64,000 nt of DNA from JAEMQF01 sp963791595 (GCA_963791595.1 CAWBTF010000037.1:1-64000), one strand, 5' to 3'; positions 28,427-37,503 are shown, counted from the stretch's first letter. Made by a program: numbers and translations. The notes: generated from the sequence alone by a model not told the origin.

Positions 28427-28979
28427 TGAGCCCCACCTTTTCGGATTGTGAATACACGTCATAGACATCGTCGCCCTCGCGCGGTTCATCGGCCTCGCTC
28501 GCGTACGAGCGCTTGCCCCAGGTCTGTTCGGGAGGCGCTTCGCGCTCGGTGAACGTGGGGTCGGCGGGAATGCGGCGCAGAAAGAAGATCTTCGCGTGTT
28601 TCGGGCTCTTCTGGTCTTCCACGCCTTCCACCAGCACGGCCAGCGTTCGCGGGTAGCCGGTGGATTCGGCAGCCTTGCGGATGCGCCCTTCGTCGGAGGC
28701 GCGTTTGTAGGCGTCGATCGCGCCGCGGATGTCGCGCAGCGCGATGCGCAGTTCCTGCTCCTTGCTGCGCTGCACGCTCACCTGCGCCAGCGGCAACGCG
28801 ATCGACGCGAGCACGCCAAGGATGGCGAGCGTGACCATCAGCTCGATCAGCGTGAAGCCGCGTGCACGCGACGCAATGCCACTGTCATCCCGGCGCAAGC
28901 CGGGATCCACGCTGCGATGCGCGCACTGGATCCCGGCTTGCGCCGGGATGACACGGTTCAAGGCGGGCATGGTGGCCAC
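28401..28979 (-). CDS. Type II secretion/type IV pilin-like protein with REP-encoded leader
   Basis: A 192-residue prepilin. The processing site is RG-FTLIELMVTLAILGVLASIALP with Glu5 present, then a helix and the RIPADPTFTE loop. The leader before the site is about 40 residues, and most of it (VIPAQAGIQ, DPGLRRDDS) is the translation of a REP-like palindrome at 28883-28953 that sits between the start codon and the pilin signal. No in-frame ATG or GTG exists between the element and the GFTLIEL motif, so either the long leader is used or a rare start is. It begins 8 bases after the secretin stop. Confidence 0.75.
   Translation of the reverse strand: MATMPALNRVIPAQAGIQCAHRSVDPGLRRDDSGIASRARGFTLIELMVTLAILGVLASIALPLAQVSVQRSKEQELRIALRDIRGAIDAYKRASDEGRIRKAAESTGYPRTLAVLVEGVEDQKSPKHAKIFFLRRIPADPTFTEREAPPEQTWGKRSYASEADEPREGDDVYDVYSQSEKVGLNGVPYRKW
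28883..28953. repeat. REP-like palindromic element
   Basis: Two perfectly complementary 27-base arms (28883-28909 and 28927-28953) begin TGTCATCCCGGCGCAAGCCG on the left and surround a 17-base loop. The sequence is of the dispersed palindromic type whose translation VIPAQAGIQ...DPGLRRDD is common in proteobacterial genomes. It lies inside the 5' end of a pilin gene. A related short palindrome occurs at 35621-35640 within the start of gspE. Confidence 0.9.
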
Positions 28980-28986
28980 GGCGTGA

Positions 28987-31356
28987 TCAGGGTGTGATGC
29001 GGATCGTGTGCGCCGGCGGCAGCGCCAGCGCGATTTCGCGGCCGTCGATGCCGAGCGCGCCGACGCGCGTCAACTGCAGGCGCGCGCCCTCGGCGGCGCG
29101 CAAGGTGCGCAGGGTCACGGTGAGCACCTTGTTCAGCGCGGTGGCGCCGCTCGTGGCGCTGCGCGTGAGCACCACCGACACATGACCCGCCGGGTCGACC
29201 TGGTTGCTGAACACCGTTTTCGCGTCGCCTTGCTTCAGAAAGTCTCCTTCCTTCACGCCGTTGATGCGCAGCGCGAGCGCGTCGAAATCGAAGGTCAGCG
29301 GCAGGCTCTGGATCGGCAATTCGCTTTGCATCATCAGGTCGACCTCGATGTCCTTGCCCACCGTCGTGGCGGTCGGGCCGAGCCACGCCAGCAGCGGTGC
29401 GGGCAGCGCAACGCCTTGCGGAATCGAGCTCGGCACGTTGCTCGACGGCGCGCCCGGCGTGCCAGGGTTCAGCGAAGACTGCGGCGAAGGCGCGGGCACG
29501 GCAGGCGCCGGCGCGGTGTCCGGGTCGCCCGACGGGCTCGACTCGGTCTGGCCCGGCAACGAACTCGGCATCGAACTCGGCGGTATCGCGATCGGCAGCG
29601 CCGACTCCGGCAGCCGGGTGCGCATGCTCGATTCGGTGCCTGCGTCGAACTCGGCCAGCGCGGCATCGGGGCGCTGGATGTTGCGGATGAGGCGTGGCGT
29701 GATCGACAGAACGATCTCCGTCTTCGAGTTGTCGTCGGCCTGCGAGCCGAACAGGCGCGACAGAATCGGCGCATCGCCCAGCCCCGGAATGCGGTTCGCG
29801 GTGCTGCGCTCGTCGTCCTGGATCAGGCCGGCGAGCACCTGGTTCTCGCCGTCCTTCAGGCGCAGCGTCGTCGACGCCGAGCGCGTGCCGAGCTGGTAGG
29901 CGAGCGTGCCGGTGCGCGTCTGCACCTGGCTCACGATGTTGCTGACTTCGAGCGAAATCTTGATCGCCACTTCGCCGTCCAGGTACACGGTGGGTTCGAC
30001 GTCGAGCTTCAGGCCGACGTCGATGTAGGTCACCGACTCGGCGGCGAAGCCGCTCGCGGTGGACGTGGTCGTGATCGTCGGCACGCGGTCGCCGATCAGG
30101 ATCTTCGCCTTCTCGCGGTTGCGCGCGCGGATGCGCGGGTTCGCGAGCAGGTTGGTGTCGGTGAGCTGGCGGCGCGCGGTAATGGTCAAAGGGTCGACCG
30201 CTGCGCCGATCGTGCTCGGCCGCAGGTTGCCCAGGTCCGACAAGGTGAGCGCGCCGCCGCTCGTCGTGGCCAGCGGCGTCAGCGTCACCTGGCTCGGCCA
30301 GCGCACGCCCAGGTCGAGCAGGCGCGAACGTTTGATCTCGAGGATCTCCACTTCGAGCATCACTTCGGGTTCGGGAGCGTCGTGCAGCGCGACCAGCCGC
30401 TCGGCGATGCGCACCGCGTCGGCGCTGTCGCGCACGATGATCATGTTGAGCTTTTCGTCGACCACCACGTCGCGCGTGCGCACGATCGTGCGCAGCGTGT
30501 TCGCGACCACTTTCGCATCCGCCGTCGCGAGCATGAACGAGCGCACCACGAGCTGCTGGTATTCGCGCACCTTCGGCGGCGTGTTCGGGTAGATGATGAT
30601 CGTGTTCGAGTCGACGATGCGCTGCTCCAACTGGTTCGTCAACAGGATCAGGTTGATCACCGAGGCGACACTCGCGCCGCGCAGGAACACGGTGGTGCGT
30701 GCGTCGCTGCGCACGTCCTTGTCGAACACGAAATTCAAGCCCGAGGTTCGCGACAGCACCTCGAACACCTGGCGCAGCGGCGTCTCCTTGAACTCGATCG
30801 TCACCGGCCGGCGCAGCGCCGCCGCCAGCTGGCTGGGCGGCGGCGGGCGGTTCGCCTTTTCGGTGATCTTGCGCTGCAGCGCGCGCGCGCCCGCGTGGTC
30901 CGGGTTTTCGGTGAGGATCTGGCGCATCCGTGCCGCGGCGACTTCGAGGTCGTTGCGATCCTCGGCGCGCTGCCCTTCCACCAGCACGATCGCGTGGCGC
31001 CGGTCGCGCTCGACGTTGGCCAGGCCATTGCGCGCGCGAATGTTGTTCGGGTCGAACACGAGCGCGCGCTGGTACTGCTGTGCCGCTTCGTCCCAGCGCT
31101 CGGCGGCGCGCGCCGCGTCGGCCTTTTCGTTCAGCTGCTGCGTGTGGTTCTCGCGCGCCTGCAGGTACGAGGCGCGCAGCTGCACGTTGCGCGGGTCGGC
31201 CTCGATCGCCTCCTGCAGCTTGCGCAGGCCCTCGTCGGTGCGGCCCTGCGCGAGCAGTGCCTGCGCGTCGCGGTAGGGCTTGTCGGTGGCGCAGGCCCCC
31301 AGCAGCAGGGCGGCAACGAGCGCGGCGAGGTGAAGAACTTTGCGTGGGGGCTTCAT
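28987..31356 (-). CDS. gspD: Secretin with N-terminal TPR-like and C-terminal cohesin-like domains
   Basis: A 789-residue outer-membrane lipoprotein. Lipobox LLLGAC gives Cys20. Residues 25-165 contain TPR-like helices (DAQALLAQGRTDEGLRKLQE). Residues about 180-270 form an STN/N0 domain (PLRQVFEVLSRTSGLNFVF), and an N1-type domain (IVRTRDVVVDEKLNMIIV) follows. The secretin pore domain (about 330-560) carries DGENQVLAGLIQDDERSTAN and IPGLGDAPILSRLFGS. After a Pro/Ser-rich linker, residues 660-789 look like a cohesin-type domain (VGKDIEVDLMMQS to ALALPPAHTIRI). It forms the outer-membrane channel of the type II secretion/MSHA-like machine. The start overlaps the upstream stop by four bases (ATGA). 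Confidence 0.9.
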   Translation of the reverse strand: MKPPRKVLHLAALVAALLLGACATDKPYRDAQALLAQGRTDEGLRKLQEAIEADPRNVQLRASYLQARENHTQQLNEKADAARAAERWDEAAQQYQRALVFDPNNIRARNGLANVERDRRHAIVLVEGQRAEDRNDLEVAAARMRQILTENPDHAGARALQRKITEKANRPPPPSQLAAALRRPVTIEFKETPLRQVFEVLSRTSGLNFVFDKDVRSDARTTVFLRGASVASVINLILLTNQLEQRIVDSNTIIIYPNTPPKVREYQQLVVRSFMLATADAKVVANTLRTIVRTRDVVVDEKLNMIIVRDSADAVRIAERLVALHDAPEPEVMLEVEILEIKRSRLLDLGVRWPSQVTLTPLATTSGGALTLSDLGNLRPSTIGAAVDPLTITARRQLTDTNLLANPRIRARNREKAKILIGDRVPTITTTSTASGFAAESVTYIDVGLKLDVEPTVYLDGEVAIKISLEVSNIVSQVQTRTGTLAYQLGTRSASTTLRLKDGENQVLAGLIQDDERSTANRIPGLGDAPILSRLFGSQADDNSKTEIVLSITPRLIRNIQRPDAALAEFDAGTESSMRTRLPESALPIAIPPSSMPSSLPGQTESSPSGDPDTAPAPAVPAPSPQSSLNPGTPGAPSSNVPSSIPQGVALPAPLLAWLGPTATTVGKDIEVDLMMQSELPIQSLPLTFDFDALALRINGVKEGDFLKQGDAKTVFSNQVDPAGHVSVVLTRSATSGATALNKVLTVTLRTLRAAEGARLQLTRVGALGIDGREIALALPPAHTIRITP

Positions 31357-32028
31357 TGCGGGCTGCCTATGTTGAGGGTCTGCTTTTCGTCCAAGGGCAC
31401 GTAGGTGATCACCATGCGCGGCGGCGCGACCGACTCGACGCGGTAGTTGGCGTCGATGTTTTGCCCGGCGCGCAGGATCAGCGTCTGCTCGCCGCGGCTC
31501 ACGAACACTTCCCAGCGCGTGCCGTCGTGGTGCTTGCCGACGAAGATGAAGGGCAGCGGCGGTGCGGTGGGTGCGGGAGGCGGCGCGACCACCGGCGGCG
31601 GCGGCGGCGACCACGGCGACGCTCGCCGCCGGCGCGGGCCGCGGCGCGGCAGCCACCGGCCGCGGCGGCGCGAAGTTGGCCGCGGCGAACAGCGACTTCA
31701 GATTCTCCGAGCTCGCGGTGCGCACGCGCAGTTCGAGGATTTCGCTGCTGTCGCGCTGGCTGCGCGAGCGTTCGGCCGTGGGTTTGGCGGCCGGCTTCGG
31801 ACTCTGCGCGCTGCGCACCGAGTCGCGCCCGGCGGAACGTGACGCGTCTCGCGCGCTCGCGGCTGGGTCGCGCGAGGCGTCGCGTGCGCCAGCATCGCGC
31901 TGACCGTTGCGCGCGCTGTCGCGGCCCGGACCATTCGAGCCCGCGTCATAGGGTTCGGAAAACAGCGCGAGCCAGCCGGCGCCGAGCAGCGCAACGCCGA
32001 GGATGGCCCAGCGCAGCGCGGGTTTCAT
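31353..32028 (-). CDS. MshK/GspC-like assembly protein, one frameshift
   Basis: Starts MKPALRWAILGVALLGAGWLAL (membrane anchor) and has an Arg/Asp/Ser-rich periplasmic linker. The first frame breaks down near 31600 inside a GGCGGCGGCGG run. One base over, the protein resumes as VAPPPAPTAPPLPFIFVGKH and ends with a small beta domain (RGEQTLILRAGQNI to QTLNIGSPQ), the usual C-terminus of proteins at this place. Without the frame correction the reading runs on into the secretin gene and suggests a false fusion. It overlaps both neighbours by four bases, between the PilO-like and secretin genes. Confidence 0.65.
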
Positions 32029-32612
32029 TGGCGCTCCACCGCCGAGGCCGGCGCCGCGGGAATCGCCGGCGCGGCGCCGCCGCTGGTGGCGCGCAGGAAC
32101 AGCACGAAGCGCGTCTTCGCGTCGACCTGGGTCGAATCGATGCTCGCGCGCTTCAACGAAATCTCTTCGAGCGCGGCGAACGGCAAGTCGAGCAGCACTT
32201 GCTGGCTGAACGCCTGGATCGCGTGGAACGAGCCCTTCACCGGCAGCACCATGTGGTAGCGCCGAAAGCCGCCGGCAGCATCCAGCGCCAAACGGTATTC
32301 ACCCACTGTCAGGCTGACGCCATGGCGCTTCGCGGCGGCGAACACCTTGCCGAGGTAGGACTCTAGCTCCTCGCCGCGGCCGAGCAGGCGCTCGAACGCC
32401 GCGCCGCGCTCGGCGTTGCTCGACGCGCGCGGCTGGCCTTGCGCGCCCCGCTGCTCTTGCAACGCCGCGCGCAGCTCGGCGCCGTGGCGCATGGTCGCCG
32501 CGATCTGCCACCCGCCCGCGGCGAGCGCGGCGGCGCAGAGCGTGAAGCCGAGCAACACGGCGGCCTGGCCGCGCGCCAGCAGCAGCTCGATCGGCAGCAG
32601 CCAGCGGTTCAT
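32025..32612 (-). CDS. PilO/MshJ-like inner-membrane assembly protein
   Basis: A 195-residue bitopic protein. A short cytoplasmic start MNRWLLPIELLLARGQ is followed by one membrane segment (AAVLLGFTLCAAALAAGGW), a coiled-coil region (ELRAALQEQRG..ERLLGRGEELESYLGKVF) and a ferredoxin-like periplasmic domain (MVLPVKGSFHAIQAFSQQVL). ATG 32612 overlaps the PilN-like stop by four bases. It pairs with the PilN-like protein to form the inner-membrane platform of the machine. Confidence 0.8.
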   Translation of the reverse strand: MNRWLLPIELLLARGQAAVLLGFTLCAAALAAGGWQIAATMRHGAELRAALQEQRGAQGQPRASSNAERGAAFERLLGRGEELESYLGKVFAAAKRHGVSLTVGEYRLALDAAGGFRRYHMVLPVKGSFHAIQAFSQQVLLDLPFAALEEISLKRASIDSTQVDAKTRFVLFLRATSGGAAPAIPAAPASAVERQ

Positions 32613-33124
32613 GGTGCCCACCGCGTCTGGATCGAAAACCGCACCGGCGCGCCGGGTTCCTTCAGCAGCACCTCGTGGCGTGTCAGGATCGCTTCGGGGA
32701 ACAGCGCTTCGAGGTCGCGCTGGTAACCGAGCATCGCCTCGAACGATTTGGCCTCGGCCTGCAGCTTAATGATGCTGTTCGACGGCTCGGGTTCCAGCGC
32801 GAGCAGCGCCACCTGCGGACTCGCCGCCTTGTTCAGCGCGACGAGGATGTCTTCCCACGGCAGGTTCAGGCGCCGGATCGCGTCGTTGATCGCGCGCGTG
32901 CGCTCCGGGCCGATCGTCGATTGGGCGCGCACTTCCACCGCCTGCTGGCCGGCGCGCTGTTGCGATGCGAGTTCGGCCTCCAGCTCGGCAATCGCCTCGC
33001 GCCCGGCGCGCACCTGCCAGATCGCTGCGGCGCCAAGCAGGGCGGCCACGCCGAACAGCGCGAGCGCGCTGCGGTCGATGCGCCAGGGGCGGCGCACGAA
33101 GTCGATGGGCAACTTGCGCGCCAT
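32609..33124 (-). CDS. PilN-like inner-membrane assembly protein
   Basis: A 171-residue bitopic protein: MARKLPIDFVRRPWRIDRS (cytoplasmic, PilN-type), one membrane segment (ALALFGVAALLGAAAIW), a coiled coil (ELEAELASQQRAGQQAVEV) and a compact beta/alpha periplasmic domain. Start ATG 33124 overlaps the stop of the PilM-like gene (TGATG); a GTG three bases earlier is also possible. It couples the cytoplasmic PilM-like protein to the periplasmic parts. Confidence 0.8.
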   Translation of the reverse strand: MARKLPIDFVRRPWRIDRSALALFGVAALLGAAAIWQVRAGREAIAELEAELASQQRAGQQAVEVRAQSTIGPERTRAINDAIRRLNLPWEDILVALNKAASPQVALLALEPEPSNSIIKLQAEAKSFEAMLGYQRDLEALFPEAILTRHEVLLKEPGAPVRFSIQTRWAP

Positions 33125-33877
33125 CACGCCGCCACGGCAGTGGGGGATGCTGCGAGCGCGGCGAGCAGTTGCAGCTCGCGCATCTCGCGTGGCGTCGCGG
33201 CGATGCGATGCACGTTCGCGCCGGCGATCGTCAGCGTTTGCGAGTCCGCGGCGACGAGATGCACTTGCGCGAGCGGCCGGTTCGCGAGCAGCGCTTCGTG
33301 GCCGAGCCAGCGCGCCAATGCATCAGGCTGGGGCAGGGCCGTCGAGCGCACGCAGTGGCACGCGCCGGCGTCGAAATACGCCGCGGTCACCCAGCCGCCG
33401 ACGCAGCAGACAAACCACGTGGGCGTGCGCCCCAGCGCCGCCGCCGCGGCGTTGAAGCGGCGCACGAAGACCGGCGCGGCGCCGAGCAGCCGCGTGCCGG
33501 CAAAGGCTTCGAGCGGCGCCAGCAGGTCGTTCGCGACGGCGCAACACAAGAACGAACGGCGCGAGTTCCAGTCGGCGCTGATGCGCCAGGCGGCGCTGGC
33601 GGTGCCGAACAGTTCTTCCAGGCGCAGCGCCGCGAGGTCGCGCAGTTCAGCGAAGCGCTGCAAGCCCTGCGGCGGCGCGACGACGTAGTACTTCACCGCG
33701 CTGTCGGCGAGCACCAGCTCGAACGGCGCGGCGCGAACGCCGAAACGGGCGAAGGCCTGCGCCGGCCAGGTGGCGCGTTCCAGCAGCGGCACGCGTTCAG
33801 CCGCACTCGCGGCCGCGCCGCGCGGCAGCGTAGGCGCAGGCCTCGGCGCTCAGCGCCAGCAGGTCGGGTTCACGCAT
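33124..33877 (-). CDS. PilM/MshI-like actin-fold protein, one frameshift
   Basis: A cytoplasmic protein of about 250 residues. The first 20 codons from ATG 33877 (MREPDLLALSAEACAYAAAR) are in one frame. After one extra base near 33815, in a GCGCGGCGCGGCCGCG run, the frame continues AASAAERVPLLERATWPAQ to the stop. The actin-like layout of PilM proteins is visible in the N-terminal beta strands and in the later TRLLGAAPVFVRRFNAA block. The ATG overlaps the end of the gspE gene. Without correction the gene would start at GTG 33792 and lack its first 28 residues. Confidence 0.65.
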
Positions 33878-35672
33878 GAAGGGTCACCCGATCCAGCTCT
33901 TCCACCGTCGTTTCGCCGCGCAGCACGAGCGTGATGCAGGCCTCGCGCAGCGTGCGCGTGCCGGCGGCGCGCGCCGCGGCGCGGATCACGCGCGGGGGCT
34001 TGCGGTCGACGATCATTTCGCGAATCTCGTCGTCGAGCTTCAGGATCTCGGCGATCGCCTTGCGGCCACGGTAGCCGGTGCCTCGGCAGTCTCCGCAGCC
34101 GCTGCCTTGGGTGAGCATCGGCGCCGGCTCGCCCTGGCCCAGGCCGAGCGTGACCATCTCCTGCGGCGTGGCGGTACGCCGGCTCGCGCAATGCCGGCAC
34201 ACCAGGCGCACCAGGCGCTGCGCCCAGATGCCGTTCAGCGCCGAGGCGAACGCGTACGGGTCGATGTTCATGTGTGTGAAGCGGCTGAACACGTCGAACA
34301 CGTTGTTCGCGTGGACCGAGGTGAGCACCAGATGGCCGGTGAGCGCGGCCTGCACCGCGATCTCCGCCGTCTCCTTGTCGCGGATTTCGCCGACCATGAT
34401 CTTGTCCGGGTCGTGGCGCAGGATCGAGCGCAGCCCGCGCGCGAACGTCAGGCCCTTCTTGTCGTTCACCGGAATCTGCAGAATGCCCTTGATCTGGTAT
34501 TCGACCGGGTCTTCGATCGTGATGATCTTGTCGCGCCGCTGGTCGATCTCCGACAGCGCCGCATAGAGCGTCGTCGTCTTGCCGCTGCCGGTGGGCCCGG
34601 TGACGAGCAGCATGCCGTAGGGCTGCGCGAGCAGGCCGCGCAGCGTTTTCATCGAGTCGGCGTCCATGCCCAGCACGTCGAGCGTCAGCGTGCCGGTCTC
34701 GCGCACCATCGCCTGCTTGTCGAGGATGCGGATCACCGCGTCTTCGCCGTGCACGCTGGGCATCACGGAAATGCGCAGGTCGATGTCGCGGTTGCCGCTG
34801 CGCACGCGGAAGCTCCCGTCCTGGGGCACGCGGCGCTCGGCGATGTCGAGCTCGGCGAGCACCTTGATGCGCGAGATGATCTGCTCGGCGAGCTCTTCGC
34901 CCTTCACCGACGCCACGTCATCGAGCATGCCGTCGATGCGGTAGCGCACCGTGAGGCCTTCCGTCGTCGACTCCAAATGGATGTCGCTCGCGCCGGTTTT
35001 CAGCGCGTCGTAGAGCGTCGAGTTCACGACTTTCACCGCGGCGCTCGCGTCCTGCGTCGCGCTGGCGTACGAGATCACCGCGGCGACGTCGCGCTCGGGC
35101 GCGCCGTTGCCCGTGTCTTTCAGGATCGTCTGCACCGCGCGCGCCGCCGCTTCCTGCTTGCCCAGGTACGCGGCGATGTCGGCGGCGAGCGCGAGCGCGA
35201 GCTCGGCGCCGCCCTTGGCGTGCGCTTCGAGCCAGGTGCGCAGGTCCAGGTTGAACGGATCGGGCGCGACCGCGAGCACCCGGTTCGGCTCGGTGGCGCT
35301 GCGCAGCAACACCGCGCCGCGCTCGATCGCCTGCGCCAGCGGCAGCAGTTCGAACGCCGGCTCGTAGCGCTCCATGTCGCCGGTCTCGAGCACCGGCACT
35401 CCCACGCGTTCGCCCAGCGCGTGCAGCACGGCACGCGGCGCCTGGCCGGTCGCGGCCTCGATTTCGTCGGCGACGTTGCGCCCGGTGACCATGGAGCGTT
35501 CGCGCGCCGCGGCGATCATGGCGTCGTTGACGACGAAGGGCAAGTGCTCGGCTTCATTGCAGCCCCTCACCCAGGCACTCGCCGGCCAGCGGGAGACCCA
35601 GGAAGGCAATCCGAGGGTGGATCCCGGCGTGCGCCGGGATGAGGGTTGCGGTGAGGGGCCGATGAGCGTCAC
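33870..35672 (-). CDS. gspE: GspE/MshE-type assembly ATPase
   Basis: A hexameric ATPase that drives pseudopilus assembly. Conserved blocks in order: N-terminal GspE domain (GRNVADEIEAATGQ), Walker A GPTGSGKTTTLYAAL, Asp box TIEDPVEYQI, Walker B region ILRHDPDKIMVGEIRDKETA, His box LTGHLVLTSVHAN, and a four-Cys zinc motif, two Cys in LVCRHCA and two in GSGCGDCRGTGYRGRKAI. The GTG start at 35672 overlaps the gspF stop (GTGA). The first 38 codons are the translation of a repeat element (35562-35659). The native N-terminus probably begins near AEHLPFVVNDAM, so the true start is uncertain. Confidence 0.9.
   Translation of the reverse strand: MTLIGPSPQPSSRRTPGSTLGLPSWVSRWPASAWVRGCNEAEHLPFVVNDAMIAAARERSMVTGRNVADEIEAATGQAPRAVLHALGERVGVPVLETGDMERYEPAFELLPLAQAIERGAVLLRSATEPNRVLAVAPDPFNLDLRTWLEAHAKGGAELALALAADIAAYLGKQEAAARAVQTILKDTGNGAPERDVAAVISYASATQDASAAVKVVNSTLYDALKTGASDIHLESTTEGLTVRYRIDGMLDDVASVKGEELAEQIISRIKVLAELDIAERRVPQDGSFRVRSGNRDIDLRISVMPSVHGEDAVIRILDKQAMVRETGTLTLDVLGMDADSMKTLRGLLAQPYGMLLVTGPTGSGKTTTLYAALSEIDQRRDKIITIEDPVEYQIKGILQIPVNDKKGLTFARGLRSILRHDPDKIMVGEIRDKETAEIAVQAALTGHLVLTSVHANNVFDVFSRFTHMNIDPYAFASALNGIWAQRLVRLVCRHCASRRTATPQEMVTLGLGQGEPAPMLTQGSGCGDCRGTGYRGRKAIAEILKLDDEIREMIVDRKPPRVIRAAARAAGTRTLREACITLVLRGETTVEELDRVTLHA
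35562..35659. repeat. Palindromic repeat element in the gspE start region
   Basis: A 98-bp element with terminal inverted repeats GCCCCTCACC (35562-35571) and GGTGAGGGGC (35650-35659) and an inner palindrome ATCCCGGCG-TG-CGCCGGGAT (35621-35640). The inner palindrome shares its core with the REP-like element at 28883-28953. It lies between the gspF stop and the conserved part of gspE, and is translated in frame. Confidence 0.75.
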
Positions 35673-36854
35673 TGCAAACTACCCGCAAGCTCGAAGATCG
35701 GGATGTAAAGCAACACGACGATCGTGCCGACCACAATGCCGATCGCCGCCATCAGGATCGGCTCGGCGGCGCGGCTGAAGCGGTCGATCAGGCGCGTCAC
35801 TTCGGTGTCGTAGAACGTCGCCGCCTTCATCAGCATCTCACCCAGGTTGCCGGCGCGTTCGCCCACGCGAAACAGGCGCAGCGCCACCGGCTCGGCCAGG
35901 CCGTTCGCGTGCATCGCCGAAGAAAACGTTTCCCCAGAGGCGATGCGCTGCGCCGCCAGGCGCAACTGCGCACGCGTTCCGGCGCCGACCGTCGCCTCGA
36001 CCATCTGCAACGCGCGCACCAGCGCGATGCCGCCCGACAGCAACAAGCCCACCGTCATGTACAGGCGCGACAACTCGTAGGTGCGCACGCGCTCGCCGAC
36101 CCATGGCAGCTTGGCCAGCACGTCGGACACCGACACCTTCTCGCGAATGGCGCGCCAACCGAGCACCGCGCCGACCACCAGCGCGGCGATCAGGAACAGG
36201 ATCGCTCCCGTGTGGTTCGCGACGAACTGCCCCCACGCGAGCAGCACGCGACGTCAGGAACGACATCTCGCGCCCGGCCTCGGCGTAGACGCTCGCAAAG
36301 CGCGGCACCACGTAGCCGAGCAGGAACAGCGTGACGCCGCCGCCCACCACGAGCAAAATGGCCGGGTAGATGGCCGCGCTCACCGCCTTCGCGCGCACCC
36401 CGGCGATGCGCGTCTCGAATTCCACATAACGCGCCAGTGACGCAGGCAGGTCCGACGTGGTTTCCGCCGCCTGCACGATGCCGACGTAAAGCGGCGGAAA
36501 GTGGTCCGGAAACGCCGCCAGCGCCTGCGAAAAGCGCTGCCCCTGCTGCAGCGAGTGGGCGAGCGCCGCGGACACGTCGCGCGACACGCCGGGCGTGCTC
36601 TTCTCCGCCAGCGACTCGAGCGACTCGACGATCGTCAGCCCGGCCTCGAGCAGCGCCAGCAGCTCCTGGCTGAACAGCACCACCGGAAACGCCGCGCGCG
36701 AACGCCGCGCCGCGCCGCGCGCCGCCGGCCGCACCGCGAGCGCGCGCAGAGAGCGTTCCCCCGCCGCCGCGCGCGCCGCGCTTTCGTCCTGCGCTTCGAG
36801 GACGAGCGTGCTCATGCGGTTGTCGCTGGAGACGGCGCGGACTTCGTAGAGCAT
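35669..36854 (-). CDS. gspF: GspF/MshG-type inner-membrane platform protein, one frameshift
   Basis: A polytopic platform protein of about 395 residues. The first half (MLYEVRAVSSDNR; VVLFSQELLALLEAGLTIVE; GIVQAAETTSDLPASLARYVE) and second half (LLAWGQFVANHTGAILFL; LSRLYMTVGLLLSGGIALVR; LFRVGERAGNLGEMLMKAA; YIPIFELAGSLQ) are both typical GspF. They lie in different frames joined near 36252, where ACGTCGCGTG should probably read ACGCGCGTG (T-R-V). With one base removed the protein is continuous and of normal length. It lies between gspG and gspE in the operon. Confidence 0.85.
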
Positions 36855-36907
36855 GGCCTGGGCAATTGGGATGCCGAGTCTAGGCTTGCTGGAATAGACC
36901 CTGGGTC

Positions 36908-37333
36908 CTATTGGTTCGTGATGTCCGCCGCCTCGCCCGCGCCGCCCTGCGCACCGTCCTTGCCGAAGCTCAGCAATTCGAAGTCGCCCTTCGCGCCGGG
37001 CGCGCGGTAGGTGTAAGGCTTGCCCCAGGGGTCGAGCGGAACCGCCTTCTTCAGATACGGCCCGTTCCACTTCGCCATGTCGCCGGGCTTCGTGTTCAGC
37101 GCCGCCAGGCCTTCCTCGGTGGTCGGGTAGCGCCCGACATCGATGCGGAACTGGTCGAGCGCCTTCTCGAAGCCTTCGATCTGCGTGCGCGCGACGCTGA
37201 CCTCACTCTTGCCGATCTGCGCGAAGAAGCGCGGCGCGACGTAGGACGCGAGCAGGCCGAGGATGACCATCACCACCAGCAGTTCGAGCAGCGTGAAGCC
37301 GCGTGTTCCGACACTTGACGACTTTGGCGCCAT
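36908..37333 (-). CDS. gspG: Major pseudopilin GspG
   Basis: A 141-residue major pseudopilin. Leader MAPKSSSVGTRG, then FTLLELLVVMVILGLLASYV with Glu5, the long helix, RYPTTEEGLAAL and the GspG C-terminal block GPYLKKAVPLDPWGKPYTYRAPG. The calcium-loop region and LLSFGKDGAQGG follow. GGGGGAA lies 4-10 bases before ATG 37333. It is the first gene of the operon, so the promoter should lie between 37334 and 37500. Confidence 0.95.
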   Translation of the reverse strand: MAPKSSSVGTRGFTLLELLVVMVILGLLASYVAPRFFAQIGKSEVSVARTQIEGFEKALDQFRIDVGRYPTTEEGLAALNTKPGDMAKWNGPYLKKAVPLDPWGKPYTYRAPGAKGDFELLSFGKDGAQGGAGEAADITNQ

Positions 37334-37503
37334 GGTTCCCCCTTGAGACATGTGCTGCAAGGGCGACTTTGCCCCTGCCCGGCAGATCGTGCCCGCGCGG
37401 CACTCATACTGCCATTGGGCCGGCGTTGGGGGTTCAGGGAAAACCAGACCGCAGTCTGTTACGGGACTGTCTGTTTGACTTAAGACAGGCTGTGCGAACC
37501 AAC
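37334..37503 (-). promoter_or_regulatory. Upstream region of the secretion operon
   Basis: About 170 bases before gspG. It contains an inverted repeat CTGTCT-N10-AGACAG (37468-37489). Within it lies TTGACTTAAGA (37476-37486), whose complement TCTTAAGTCAA also occurs at 27366-27376 beyond the other end of the operon. I see no clear sigma-70 or sigma-54 promoter, and the site could be an operator. Confidence 0.4.

Noticed and set aside
28987..32028. A 1013-residue apparent fusion of the MshK-like protein with the secretin
   Set aside because: The fusion arises from one extra base near 31600. The MshK-like domain ends in another frame at 31353 with a four-base overlap to the secretin start.
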